A stretch of 64,000 bases of DNA from Heterostelium album PN500 (taxonomy: Eukaryota; Evosea; Eumycetozoa; Acytosteliales; Acytosteliaceae): assembly GCF_000004825.1 (NCBI RefSeq), contig NW_008805065.1:372001-436000 (forward strand), read 5' to 3'. Within the stretch, counting starts at the first letter, position 1; each line of letters starts with the position of its first letter. The notes beneath the pieces were generated by a model. That model made no database searches, had not been told where the DNA came from, and saw nothing but the letters and a program-made list of their open reading frames with translations. Made by a program: the position numbers and the translations under genes. Of the stretch, positions 1 to 12,600 are shown piece after piece.

Positions 1-456
1 ATTACAAAGATGGCTTTGTCTGTTAGTGTTGTCGAGGGTGACTCTGATAATGCCCCGTCATTCGACACCAAGGATCTCAAAGATATTTTTAACTTGCGTG
101 ACGACACTCTCTGTGACACTCACGATATGCTCGGAAGAATCTGCGATTGTGGAGCACCCGCCAGAAACAAGGATGTCAAGTCGGCCGAGCGTCAAGGTAT
201 GGCAATCAGTGAACTGGCAACCTACAAACACTATCACGATATGTCGAAAATCCCCGACCCAATCCTATCGTTTGCCGCCAAGAACAACTGTACATTTATT
301 TTTGCCAATGACAAGCCACCCGTTGTCAAAGAACGCAAGAAGAAAGAGGATGAAGTAGAGATTGAAGACACACCCACCGAAGCAAACTTTGTTGTTGAAG
401 ACGACGAGGATTTATCATCAAGCGATGGTGAATATCAAGCAGAGGATGATGAATAA
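1..456 (+). CDS. rad54: C-terminal end of a Rad54-type DNA repair/recombination ATPase (5' partial)
   Basis: The frame is open from base 1 and ends in TAA at 456, so this is the last coding piece of a gene starting outside the window. The segment DLKDIFNLRDDTLCDTHDML matches the conserved tail of Rad54 proteins, where a stretch like ELKELF...LSDTHDRL follows the second helicase lobe. A CxC pair (CDCG) follows, where vertebrate Rad54 has CRRC. The protein ends in a Lys/Glu-rich and then Asp/Glu-rich acidic tail (about residues 105-148). Rad54 is a Swi2/Snf2 dsDNA translocase that works with Rad51 in homologous recombination; none of its helicase motifs lie in the window. The in-frame ATG at 10 is not the true start because the family match continues upstream of it. 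Identity rests on remembered family sequence. Confidence 0.75.
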   Translation: MTKMALSVSVVEGDSDNAPSFDTKDLKDIFNLRDDTLCDTHDMLGRICDCGAPARNKDVKSAERQGMAISELATYKHYHDMSKIPDPILSFAAKNNCTFIFANDKPPVVKERKKKEDEVEIEDTPTEANFVVEDDEDLSSSDGEYQAEDDE

Positions 457-2386
457 AAATCAATAAAATGAAAAGAAAAGAAAAGAAAATTATTTTATAT
501 TTTTTAAAAAACAAACATTAACTCTGTTTTTTTTTGGTTTAGACAAATATCTTTTCTTAATTTATTTTTAGCAACTTAAATACATCGCCAAACTCAGAGT
601 TTTCCAAATTTGAATTATTATTATCCAATTAAATTTTATCTAAATAAGTTAATATAATCATTATTTTTTTAAGAAACCGAAACTTCAGGTTGTGGTGTTA
701 AATTGTATTTTTTTTTTTTTGTTTAAGATTGATTTTTTTTTAAAACACGTGTACTTAAAAATAAATCTGTAGATTTTAGAAGTTTATTAATCAAGATAAA
801 TTGTAAGTTTATTTATTTCCCTTTAACTCTTTTAAAATATATCTATTTTCTAAGATAAAAATTATTCAGTTGTTATTTATTTGACTATTGAAGTGTCTAA
901 AGTCAATTAACAGTGCTTCTAAAAATAAACTTAGGTGGTTGCGAGAGATTATGTGAATTTTTTAATTTTGAAAAGTTTGATTTTTTAGATTATGTGAGCG
1001 TTTGGTTGCAAAAAACACCAAAATGGGCAAATCTCACATTCGAATGAAAATTTCAAAAATTTTTTAATCCTTTTTTAGGAAAACTTGCAAAAAAAACAAA
1101 CAAATGTGTTGTTACCTGGATTTAATTCTCATAGTATATTATGTGTTATTTTTGTTATCTTTCTTTATTGTTGTTTCGAAAAACTCTAAAACAAGATTGT
1201 TGAGCTTACAACCAACCAAAGTTGTTCAAAAAAATCATCATTATCAATTCCTTTCATTTATTTATTTTGTTTCGATTTCCTAAATAACAAAAACATAGAT
1301 ATCTTTTTAAGGGAAATAACTATTATTCTTTTCCTTCCTTTCGATAAATTTACTATTTATTAACATATTGTTTATATATTTATTTTAAATAATTTATTTA
1401 AACTTTTAATGAAATAGATATATAAATAATAATTATTATATTTTTCAATTTTATATCCTCAGTTTACTCATAGAAAGAAAGATATAGTTATATATATATA
1501 TATTTTTATAAATAATCATCAAAATAATCATCATCATCATTTTAGCTAAACAAACTTTATCCAACCAACCGAATAATAATAAAGTTCAAAACCACACACA
1601 TTCTCACACATCTTCATTAAACATAAAACAACACACAATAAACACTTCACACCAAGCAGGCAGTCAGACACAATTTTAGTAAAACACCAAACAACAACAA
1701 TAAATTTGAATGATATGTCATTAGCTAAATACAGGCATTAACAAACACACCAAAGAATTAATTTAAAAACTACTATAACACATTGGATTGGACAAAAACT
1801 ACAATAACAACAACAACAACAGAAATAAATCATTTATAACAACATTAAATACCCCAATAGGGCATCACACCTAGATTCTCTGACTCGAGCAGAGTGTAAG
1901 AAACAGAGAGTGCAGTTTAGGTGTAGTGTCATTTACATATTCAAGAAGAAGAAGAAGCAGAACAACATCATCATCATCAAAAATAACAATAATAACCAGA
2001 TTCTATTCTAATCAAACATCAGTCATCACATGTTTGTTTTTTCTTTTAGAAAAGATTAGAAATTTGAATAGACAAGATTAGATTTGTTAATATTACTATA
2101 TATATATCTTTAATCTTCACATTCAGCTTATAAAGTAAAAGTCACTTCTTTACTATTTTTTTATTATTAAATATTTAAATATCAATCAAAGTCAAATAGT
2201 CTATCCTTTAAACAATATAAACTAAATATATTTTAATACAAAAAAAGATAGAATAGTATCAAAAACTTTAAGTTTTTTTTGTTTTTAAAAAAAAAGTAAT
2301 TCATTGCCAAACATACAAAATTAATACATGACAGAACAGAATAATTTATAATATTTGAACATACAACATCAAATTAAATTAAAAAG
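457..2386. other. intergenic region: rad54 3' flank and long leader/promoter of the histidine kinase
   Basis: No coding gene is visible. The first bases after the stop contain AATAAA, fitting poly(A) addition for rad54. From about 1540 to 2020 the + strand becomes rich in A and C with many CAA and CAC runs, as in leaders elsewhere in this window, so the histidine-kinase transcript may start near 1500 (inference). A short, less AT-rich structured patch lies at 1863-1928 (separate entry). Confidence 0.5.
1863..1928. other. possible structured RNA element upstream of the histidine kinase
   Basis: Left arm CATCACACCTA (1863-1873) can pair with TAGGTGTAGTG (1918-1928) over 10 of 11 positions, counting one G-T pair. 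Inside lie CTCTG and CAGAG segments that can form a second hairpin around ACTCGAG. GC content is clearly above the flanks. The 11-base motif I associate with Dictyostelium class I RNAs is not present. It could be a small RNA, a leader structure or chance. Confidence 0.25.
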
Positions 2387-5300
2387 ATGATAAATCTGTT
2401 TGATCAAGGTAGCTCTGCCTATCAACTTCAACAGAATCCGTTAATTAGGTCCACCAGGAGATCTCTAGATCTAACAATGTTGAGTGACCCAGCAAAATAC
2501 AGGTATGATTTTATAATTTATTTTTTCTTTATTTCCATACACCCAGAACACACACATATCACACCAAACACTTTATTTCATTCTTATTTTTAAATCTCGA
2601 ATGATCTATATAACTTTGAAAAATAAATGAAGAATATTTATTTTCGATCAAAATAGTAAAATTTAAGAACAGATTTACATCTGGAACTCATAGCAATTTA
2701 AATTGATCTTTGCAAAGAAATCATTCACTTTTGTGGGGTTTTGTTTTTTTAGCAAACTAATTCATTTTATATTTTTCATTTTAAATTTGTATGTTGTGTG
2801 TGTATTTTTAAATCTATTTATTTACTTATATAATTACCTGTTTTATTATTTCATTGTAACATTTATTTTTATATATTTGGGTTGTTTTGTGGTGTGTTGT
2901 GTTGTTTCTTGTGTTAATTCACTTCACTGTTTTGTTTTAATATTCTTTATTTCTTTTTCAGTAACATAAATTTATTTTTAGTCATCTTTGTTTCTATATT
3001 TAAAATTGTTTTTATATTATTGATGATAATAAACACTTTCTTGTTTTGTTGAATTGTTTTGTTGTTTTATTAAGCTATATATATATTAAAAATTGGAACC
3101 TAAAACTAAAATAAAATATAATCTACAAAAAAACAGTGTAACGGCCAGTAATATGCTACCGCCGATGCATCCAAACTCACCCAGTAGTGTCGTTCTCTCT
3201 GGGTTGAGTAATGGTTTGGGTGTAATCAATAATAGTATCAACATTAGCAACAGCAGTAGCGGGTTGAATGGCAATAACATTGCTGGCTCTTCACTTGGTG
3301 GTTCGAATGGCATAAACATCAACGGTAGCAGCAACAGCAATAGTAATAACAATAATAGTAGTAATGTAAATATCATAAGTGGAGTACAACCACCTCGACC
3401 ACGTGAACGTTTCAAATCGTTCAGTTGGACTGTTGGCGAGTCCAATCACACCAACTCGCGACTCTCTGAACTCTCGATGATCCAATCAAAGTCAAAGAGC
3501 TTGAAAAACGAATTCACAATACTCTATGACATTCTAAAGACAAGCGATCACACTAGCAGTGCCATGCAGATCGACCAGCAGCTATGCAAACACCACTCAA
3601 AGTTCAAGACTCTGCTGATCCAGAACAGTCAGTCACACAACAAACATCTTCTAAGTAATATTTTGAAGCGACGTGGACATCTTGTTACGACAGTAGCGCT
3701 CGATCTCCAGCACATTCAACATCTTCACAATAAGGAGCAATTTTCCCTATTTATTTATAATGCAACACCCAACTGTACAGATGACATATACACTCCATTC
3801 AACGTGGAGACAGCCGAACCAACACCACAACCAACACCACAACTAACACCACCACCACCACCAGTAGTCAATATTACCAGTGCTACAACACCATCAACCA
3901 CAACCACAACTACGACGACGACGACACCCGCTGCAGCAGCATCAGTAGTAGCAACTACACCACCATCGATTTCAAACATTGCATCACCATCACAAAACAC
4001 CAACTACTTTTTCAATATAGCAGAGCCGACTTCACCCACTCAGTATCAGAGTAATAGTTATTTTAAGAATGTTGAAAGCGTTGAATTCGTCAAAGAACTC
4101 AGAAAGATTGTTGGACCATACTGCGTTATCCTGGCAATCTCTGAGAGTAACAGTCCAATTGAATTTTCATCGCTAATCGATGCCGGTGCCAACGACTATA
4201 TACCACAACCATTGACATCGGTACTGCTAGATGTTAGATTAACTTGTACAGAAAGATTGATTGCCGATCACCACTATCTAATGAAAGCAGACGAAATCAC
4301 CGACGGTGCCAAGAAAATGATTAGCTGTGTAGAATATAATAATGATGGAATTGAAATTTGGGATCCGTAAGTTGCGAAATCTTGCAAATAGTCAATTAAT
4401 TGTACAATCATATTAATTTATTTTAATATTCTAGAAATGGTCATATAAAATATTTAAATTATTCAACGGCTGATTCAATTGGTTATTCAAGATGGGAAAT
4501 ATTAGGGAAAGAATTTTCATTTCTTATTGATAATCAGGAGATTATTCCTCAGATGTGGGCGACAATCACTGGTGGTAAACCTTGGAATGGGTATATTCGT
4601 ACGAAACACGCAAATGGTGCATTGGTATATTTCGAATCTTCAGTGTCACCCGTGTATGACACTCAACAAAAATTGATCTATTACAATTGTTCGAAGCGAG
4701 ACGCAACACAGAAGCGAATCGATGAGGAATTCAGAACACAAGAGCAAGAGCGTACCATTGAGACATCGCGACTCCGTCTAAGTATGATGTCACACGACAT
4801 TCGTACACCGATGAGCGGAATCATTGGAATGACAGATCTTCTCGCTGAAACAGAACTTCATCCACAACAAAGACATTACTTGGATATTATTAGAGCTTCA
4901 TCCAATACACTGTTGAATATCATCAATGATCTATTAGATATTTCAAAGGTAAAAATAGATTAATCAAAATAACAATTGATTTAATTATTATTTATTAATA
5001 CTTCTACTACTATTTATTTGTATAGATTGAAGCAGGTAAATTAGAGATTGAAAATAGAGAATTTGATTTTAGAGAAACAGTTGAAGATGTTTGTGAACTT
5101 ATGGGTGAGCGAGCACAAGCAAAAGCATTGAGTTTAATGTGTTTTGTTCATCCTACTGTTCCTCAGAATCTTATTGGTGATTCAAGTAGATTAAAACAAA
5201 TTTTAAATAATTTGGTAAATATTGAATATATAAATTTATTATTATTATAGCTTATTATTAATAATATTATTATTATTATTATTATATTTAAAGTTAGGAA

Positions 5301-6885
5301 ACTCTGTTAAATTTACAGATAATGGAGAGATTCTTGTTGTTTGTAATGTTGCTAATGTAAGCGAAGATATTGTAGCACTAAGGATAGAGGTTAAAGATAC
5401 TGGTATTGGAATCAAGAAGGAAGCACTACCTCTGTTGTTTAAGGCTTTTACTCAGGCCGAGGGTAGCATAGCTCGTCAGTATGCTGGAAGTGGACTTGGT
5501 TTGGCGATTTGCAAGGAGTTGGCAAACTTGGCATTCAATGGTGATATTGGCGTCGAGAGTCAATATGGCGTTGGCAGTACTTTTTGGACAGTACTCAACT
5601 TTAAGCTGATCAATCCGATCACAACATCAATGTCGGTCGGTGTTGCACTCTCAAAGTCACCCATTCAAATGCCTCAAACTCAATCATCATTTGCCAACAA
5701 TCATAATCATCACCATCTTCTTCCAATTGTCAATGGAAATCTTAATCCCAGTCTCCATCCTCACAACCAACAACAACAACAGCATCATCATGATCCAATG
5801 AATATTACTCCAAGTGGTAATGGTACTAATGAAGGAACCGCTGCTGCTATCCAACAAGAAGATATGGTAGTTATGTCAATGGTTCCTCCACTTCAGAACA
5901 TCGATAGTTTGGCTCGAGAGTGCACTATCAGCAGTGAAAATCCACCCAATTTCAATGGAATACGCGTGTTGTTGATCGAAAGAAACGCGAACCAACGCAA
6001 CTTTCTGACGCAACAGATGGGTGTGTGGAATATATTCTTGGACTCTACCGATGATGTCAATGACGCCATAGTCATGTGTGAACATGCCATAGCAATGCTC
6101 AGACCCTACTCATTTATAATAATCGATCTTGCAACTGTTGGTAACGATGCTCTCCTCCTTGCACAAAAGTTAACCGAACAATCAAAGGCAAGTGGTCACA
6201 TGCTACAACTGATCCTCTTGGTTCCATTGAAAATGAGATCACCACAGCTCGAAGAAGAAGCAAGAAAATCTGGATTCGGTGAGATAGTTACCAAACCAAT
6301 CCGAATGTCTGTTCTATTGGATAGTTTGAAATCTTTATCAGGTGTAAGTTAAGAACTAGTTGACACATATAAAATAAATTTATTAATTGTTGTTTCTTTA
6401 TAAATATTTAGTTACAGAGACAGAAAACAATAAGAAGCGAATCAATTGTTTCAAATCCTGACAGTCCACATGATAAGTTGGAGATGAGAGTGTTGGTTGT
6501 CGATGATAATATGGTAAATCGACAGGTAGCCTACAAGATGTTGCAATCGATGGGTTGCAATGTTGATGTTGTATCTAGTGGCATGGAAGCACTGGACCGC
6601 ATTGAAAAGGTTACTTACGATATGATATTCCTCGATATTATGATGCCCGGAATGGATGGATTCCAAGTGACCAAAGAGATTCGTGAAAGAGAGTTGAAGC
6701 GATCCAACGGTACCAAACACATCCCTATCATTGCAATGACGGCTAACGCTTTCAAAGAGGATGAAGTCAAGTGTATCAACAGTGGTATGGATGACTATCT
6801 CTCAAAACCCATTAAAATCACTGAATTCCGACTGCTCATGTCGAAATGGAGACAAAACATCTTTTTGGCAACACAAACCAAATAA
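2387..6885 (+). CDS. hybrid histidine kinase (REC-like, PAS, HisKA, HATPase, two C-terminal REC)
   Basis: A membrane-less sensor kinase that would autophosphorylate on His and pass phosphate to a receiver Asp, feeding a phosphorelay. Six exons keep frame: 2387-2502, 3137-4366, 4435-4948, 5026-5214, 5294-6343, 6412-6885, giving 1190 residues. In order: a low-complexity N terminus; a receiver-like fold (about 180-430) split by a Pro/Thr-rich insert and lacking obvious phospho-acceptor residues; a PAS domain (about 450-545); HisKA with SHDIRTPM (His near 569); an ATPase domain with N box (LGNSVKF), DTGIGI and GSGLGLAI; a degenerate receiver (about 870-1030) that has IDLA but ER instead of the acidic pair; and a canonical receiver with [16 protein letters not shown] (Asp near 1108), MTAN and SKPI. 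The 634-bp first intron is long, and its acceptor (3136 or 3148) is uncertain though either keeps frame. It belongs to the dictyostelid Dhk/Dok group; I cannot assign a specific orthologue. Confidence 0.88.
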
Positions 6886-8144
6886 AACATTTGTAATTCA
6901 AAAAAAAAAAAAAACAATTAAACTTGTTCTTTTTGATGTTCAGATATACATAGAAACGTCTTTTTATGTATGTTGAAGTATTAATATTCAATCTAGTCAC
7001 TTTAGTCAAAATTTGAAAAAATATTTGGCTCTTTGTCATTGGTTAATCTACTCTTTGTTAAAAAATTTATTGTATTCTTATTATTTTTTGATAGTTTTGT
7101 GTCAATAGACTCGCTTAATGATTATATATCTATATATCTTTGTTTTATTACATGAAGTGTCGATTTCAAAAAGATATAAAAAGACAAACAAAAAATATTG
7201 TTCTTTTGAAGAAAAGATAGATAAAATAATAAAATCAGATGATTATATCGATAGTCCTATTATTACTTGACAATTTTGATATCAATAGACTCGTCTAGTT
7301 ATTATCTATCAATATATCACTGCTTTATTTATTTATATCTTTATTTCAAAAAGATATAAAACTAATCTATTTAATTTTTGTCACAAAAAAGTTACAAATT
7401 TATTTTTAGAAAAATAGAATTAAATATAGATTCTTATTATTTTTTTGATAACTTTGATATTAATAGACTAGTGTTTGTCTATATTCTATATGCTTTTCAT
7501 TCAATGACCTATTAATTTCAAAAAGATATTAGGCTTTTTTTTATAAAAAAAAATTATCATGAATTGTAAAAATATATTAATATTTAGAAAGATCTTGATA
7601 AAATATAATTATTTGTAACTGTTCATAACTAACTGATAGTATTATTTTTAAAAAAAACGAACCAACAAAAACTTACAGGCAATTTTCGGGAATGTGCTTG
7701 TGCATGAGTCATTTGAATTTCAACGTTTTTTTTATTTTATTTTTCTTCATTTTATTATCTTTTTTTTTTTATATCATTAATAATATTACGCAATCCAGAA
7801 TTATAGCTAGCTTTGATAATTGGTTAGATAGATAGTAAAATAAATAATATTTATAAAAATCAAAAAAATCAAAAACAAAGATCGAAATAACACAACAATT
7901 AAACTGTTTTAATTTTTCCCAATTAATCTGTCTTTCTTTTTTTCTTTTTTTTTTTTTTTTCTTTCTGTCAATCAATCTTTCAACACTCTTTTTGTATTAT
8001 TATTTAATATAAAACTATATAATATTTATAATATATTTAATGTTTATGTAATAGTAGTAGTAGTTCGAACTATAGTAATAAAAATAATAAAATATATCAA
8101 TAATACATACATAGATTTTAGTCAAATCCTAATAAAATAGGAGA
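6886..8144. other. intergenic region between histidine kinase and GPI-transferase-like gene
   Basis: Holds poly(A)-rich 3' flank, then the three-copy repeat described separately (7060-7600), then T-rich and A-rich tracts leading into the next gene. No coding sequence seen. Confidence 0.5.
7060..7600. repeat. diverged tandem repeat, about 180-bp unit, three copies
   Basis: Anchor blocks recur in the same order and spacing. Block 1 (CAATAGAC or TAATAGAC) lies at 7103, 7283 and 7461. Block 2 (TTTCAAAAAGATAT) lies at 7164, 7344 and 7516. A leading block ATTCTTATTAT precedes copies 1 and 3 at 7073 and 7430. The period is 178-180 bp and copies are perhaps 60-70% alike by eye. A related 13-base string ATATCAATAGACT also occurs at 24536-24548. 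No open frame runs through the copies. Function unknown. Confidence 0.65.
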
Positions 8145-11100
8145 ATGAAAGAACAACCTGTTTATAATAGATATAGAGGTGGTGGTACGAATATAATATC
8201 GAATATCTTTGGTGGCGGTGTTGTAGATGGTGCCGTTGGTACCGCTGGAAATCAACAACAATATTATAGTAATGGAAATGATATAGGTAGTGGTGGTGGT
8301 GGTGGTGGATATGGTAATGGTAATGGAGGTGTAGGTGGTTCTAAAGGATCACCTTCTTCCGCTTTTATGTATTCATCATCATCTTTGTTATCGTCGTCTT
8401 CATCTTCAACGAGCGCTGCCGCTTCACTCTTCTCTTCATCGACATCGAGATTCACATCATATATATATCAATCGAAACTGTACCGTACTATCTACCCGTT
8501 TATCGCAATCGTTGGAAACGGCATCGGTCAAATCAATCAGCGTATAGGCGGTCGTGGTCGTCTGGCGCTATTCCTCCAGGTCTTGGCGCTGGCACTGCTA
8601 CTGTCTCACACGCTCGACAAATTCCAAATGACAGACGATGCAGACGCGCGACTCGTAACTCTGCGAAACAACTTGTGTTCACAACACCTACAGCAACAAG
8701 CAGATTTCTATCATCAACCGGCGTTCGCTGGCGACATTCCAGCGAATATCGACACCTCCATACTCTGTCGGTCGACACCTACACAGTTTAGCAAGTTTGT
8801 TTGGATTTTCGTTGATTCGTTGGCGCGTGACCAAGCAACCGACTTGATTGAAGCATTCCAAGAGAGCGCATCCGTCTATCGTATTATGAATCATGGATTC
8901 AAATTCTCGACAGCCATCTACACTTCGTTCTTCACTGGAAAGATTCCGACCAACTATGCAGGACGGGTCATCAAATCGGACAACATCTTCTACCAGATGA
9001 AAAGAGCCAACTTCCAAATTAGGTATATGGGACCAGAGTTTCCTACCCTCGGACTACTCGGTGACAATCAATACAACAGAATGTACTTTGACGAATACTC
9101 TATCATTCCTGACGAGCACAACATTCTCTACAATCTATTTGGTGATCAAAGAATGCCTGCTTCAGAAACAACTGTATCATTAGCATTAGATGAATTAACT
9201 GATTCTGGAAGAGTAGATATCGAATCGCTAATACAAACAAATATTCATATTTCAATAACTATACTAACATACTATTATCTAATCATAGAAAAGTATAATG
9301 CTAACTTCGAATTTGTTGGATGATAAGATTCATAAGAAAGGAAAGTATGATCCTCCCACTTTGAAATTATTGTCGGATTTAAATAGAAATATACCATTGT
9401 TGAAGAAATGGTTGGCCGATCATCCAGAGTATCTGTTGATTGTTAATTCCGATCATGGTGGAAGTAAGACTGGTGGTCAGCACGAAGGTGAACTTCATGG
9501 AAAGAAAGACGGTGGCAACGAAGGATTTATCATGTTTGCCAATCAGCATATTAGACCGGCAGACAAACGACAGAATCAAAATGGACCGCAATGGTTGGAC
9601 ACTGTCGATGTTGCACCGACACTCGTTCGATACCTCAAGAATGTTGGTATACCTCTGGAGTCACTCGGTAAGGCAGCGGTACCTCTTTTGGAACAGCCAA
9701 GCTATCGTACACAGTATCTCGATCTTCTCACCAATGCCATTCAAATCCGTCAACTGTGCAAACTCAAAGGATTCCCATACAGCGAGTCGGAATTCGAGAG
9801 GGCATCGTCTGTTGGAACCGACATTGAGAACGTCGACGACAGTATATTGCGCGAGCAAATCAGTATTCTAAACAGATTTATCGTATCAATCAAAGAACCA
9901 ATGGTAGATTTCAAGAAATTCCCAAGTAGATATCTTTTGGTTATCGGTATATTAATGATTAGTTTACAAGTAAGTTTCGAATTATCATTTATTTCTATGG
10001 TATACTAACTTATTGTTTTTTTTTTTTAATTTTTTGACAGATTTTAAATTTAAAATATGAATCAAATCTATTTGGACAACTTAGAAGCTATACAGTACCA
10101 ATTGTACTTATATTCTTCTTTTTGTATATCGATTTCCTTTTCTTGAAATTCGATTATCACAAACACTTTCAGAATATTTTTAATTTCTATTTGATGTTGT
10201 CATCATTCTCTATTCTCTTTACTGTAAACTCTTTTATTAGAGATTTCAAACTAAAGAGCAACTCACCTCAATTACAATCACAACAACAACTACAACAACA
10301 ACCATTACAAGTTGAATTACAACCTATACAAACAATGAATATTCTACAACCAAATGATATTAGTTTAGATAATAATAATAATTTCAATATTAACAATAAT
10401 AGTAATATAATAGACAACAACAACAATAATAACAATAATAATAATGTTAATAATAATAACAATGATATGATTTCAATAGATACAGGATTTAGTGAGATAG
10501 ATATACAACTTGTACAGCAACAACAACAACAATTACAACAACAACAAAATGGATTAAATAATAACAATAATAATAATATAATTGATCCATTATCAAACTT
10601 TACAATGATTGATGATTCACAATCATCAGATTCGATCATCCTCGATTCTCTCAGTGAACTATCAAACAACGTATGTTATGTGATGTTTGCTTTGCTAATT
10701 TCAAATATGTTGGGTGAATACTTGGAGATGGTGTACGAACCATTCGTCCCAGCTTTGCCGTTGCTCAACGTAGTTCTACCGATCACATTACTATATTTAT
10801 TGTTCAAGAAAAGAATGCAACAAAACTCGACCACAAAAGTAGTTTTCATGTCTGGAGGTGGATACTCTGCGGTCATTGTTCTAAGCATGCTCTACGAGTT
10901 GACTGGAATCGTATCTTTGATGCAACTTGGTTATATCGTTTTGTTTTTACAATTCATTCAGCTGATGATGTTCAACCGTCTTGCCGAAGACGGATATCTT
11001 ATAAGCTCGATTCTCTATTATGTTGTCGCCACCGAGCAACAGAGATTCTATCTACTTGCACTGTTTGTACCATCACTCTACCTGCTAAGCAACCATATAT

Positions 11101-11714
11101 TCAACCTATACCCATCGGTCTCTAGAAGTGGACAGATCTCTATGATCAATGCAACAAGACAACTCTCAAGATTGACTGCATTCCTATTGCTGGCGATCGC
11201 ATTCCATTCCTACTTGCTAATGGGCGGAACCTTCAATATGAATGTCGATGTCCGTGCCGGTAACATTGGTCTTGTCAACATGGAAGACTATCCTACATTC
11301 AGTGGATTCCTTATGCTCTATCACAAGCTTGGATTCTTCTTTATTCTCGTAACATTCTTGGCACGTCTATCAAGAGGTGAACAGAGTTGCTCTGAACATT
11401 GGAACCACAACAACAACAGCAGCAATAACAACAACAACAACAACAACAATAAGCTATTGTCAAACGAAGATACATCATTCAAATACTGGATATTCCGTTA
11501 TCTTGGACAGAAAGCAGTCATTATGATGTGGATTTTCAATCTAAACTTTTGGCAATACAAAGACTATCTCGACTGTTTCATCATGACCATGATTATATCG
11601 ATCGTTGTTATCCTCTACGGTGTACTTATACTTCTTGACGACTATTGTAAAACATTACAACCAAAGATTGGTCATTATATAATAAGAATGAAGCAATCAT
11701 TATCCAGAAGATAG
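8145..11714 (+). CDS. multipass membrane protein with GPI ethanolamine-phosphate-transferase-like catalytic domain
   Basis: Three exons in frame: 8145-9212, 9289-9969, 10041-11714; 1140 residues. Gly/Ser-rich N terminus, one membrane segment (about 135-152), then a lumenal alkaline-phosphatase-like domain (about 215-520) showing FVDSLARDQA, LLDDKIH and the metal-binding NSDHGG...GQHEGELHG. The C-terminal half has at least eight hydrophobic segments and a Gln/Asn-rich insert (about 700-810). This layout is that of PIGN/PIGO/PIGG enzymes, which add phosphoethanolamine to GPI mannoses in the ER. The usual DALRxD metal motif is altered to DSLARD and the LDxxGH motif to LDDKIH, so this is a divergent member and its donor or acceptor could differ. 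The first intron's donor GTAGAT is weak but is the only one that keeps frame. Confidence 0.7.
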
Positions 11715-11940
11715 TTTGAGTATAACTTTTCGAATTGTAGCGGATAGATTCTAGCCTCAAAGGATAAAAATAAAATAAACATACATTACTCTCATTATTT
11801 ATGTTTAAATCTATTAATTTAAATATTTTCTCTAAGGAATCTTGGCTTCTAGTGGTAGGAATAAAAAAAAATTTTTATTTTTAATCTTGTTTACAAATAT
11901 ATTTAGATTATTGGTCATATAAAATCAATCTTTAATCTTT

Positions 11941-12280
11941 TTAAGTGATTGTATGAATAAAGAATCCCCAAACATCAATAATTCGACCATCAGGAAGTTT
12001 ACACATTGGTCTCTCTTCTTTAACTATTTCACCGCCATGGTCTAAGCAATTTTGATTAGCTGGATTTATACCCCATACCTTGAAGGGAGGAAGATGGACT
12101 CCTTCAGCTGTATAAGATGAACTCTATAGTATTAAAGCTTTAGTAAATTTTTTGTTTTTGTTTATACTTTTCTTTTTAGAATTAATTTACTATTTCATTT
12201 AATAAGGGTTGACAAGATACTAATCCATAAAAAACAGAAAGAACTATTCCAATAAAAAATAAAGAAATAAAGAATTTCAT
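11941..12280 (-). CDS. small secreted protein with a DUF333-like domain
   Basis: Two short exons on the minus strand: 12280-12191 (30 codons) and 12123-11941 (60 codons plus stop), joined in phase 0 by a 67-bp GTAAAT...TATAG intron; 90 residues. Residues 1-24 form a clear signal peptide ending near VSCQ. The mature part holds NPANQNC, HGGEIV, CKLPDGR and IIDVWGFF in the order and spacing of the DUF333 family (NPA..C...GG......C.LPDG...EEWA.F), a small domain best known from bacterial cell-envelope proteins. Two Cys are conserved with that family. Role unknown. It heads a run of three minus-strand secreted-protein genes. Both exons are too short to stand out alone, so the call depends on the splice. 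Confidence 0.68.
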
Positions 12281-12600
12281 TTTTTATATATTTTTAGAAT
12301 GAATAATTTGTAAAAAAAAAAAGAGTAAGAAAATTGGAATTTTCATATCACTGCATTCTAATAAAATCATATTCTCATTCAGAATAAACAATAACCCCAC
12401 CACTGATCTTATCATGTATAGAGTAAATAAATTTCTAATTTTTAAAAAAAATTTTAGAATTAAAAACATTTTTATATCTCAATATTGTTGAATTCTTATG
12501 TAAAAAAACCTAATTATTTCCTTAATAGATTTAAAGAATAAACCAAAATCATCAATATTATTATTTATTTAAAAATATTGGGTTTATAAGATAGAATTGA

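Noticed and set aside
2703-2969. 88-residue hydrophobic frame on the + strand
   Set aside because: It lies in the first intron of the histidine kinase, is T-rich low-complexity, and reads into stops; no conserved feature.
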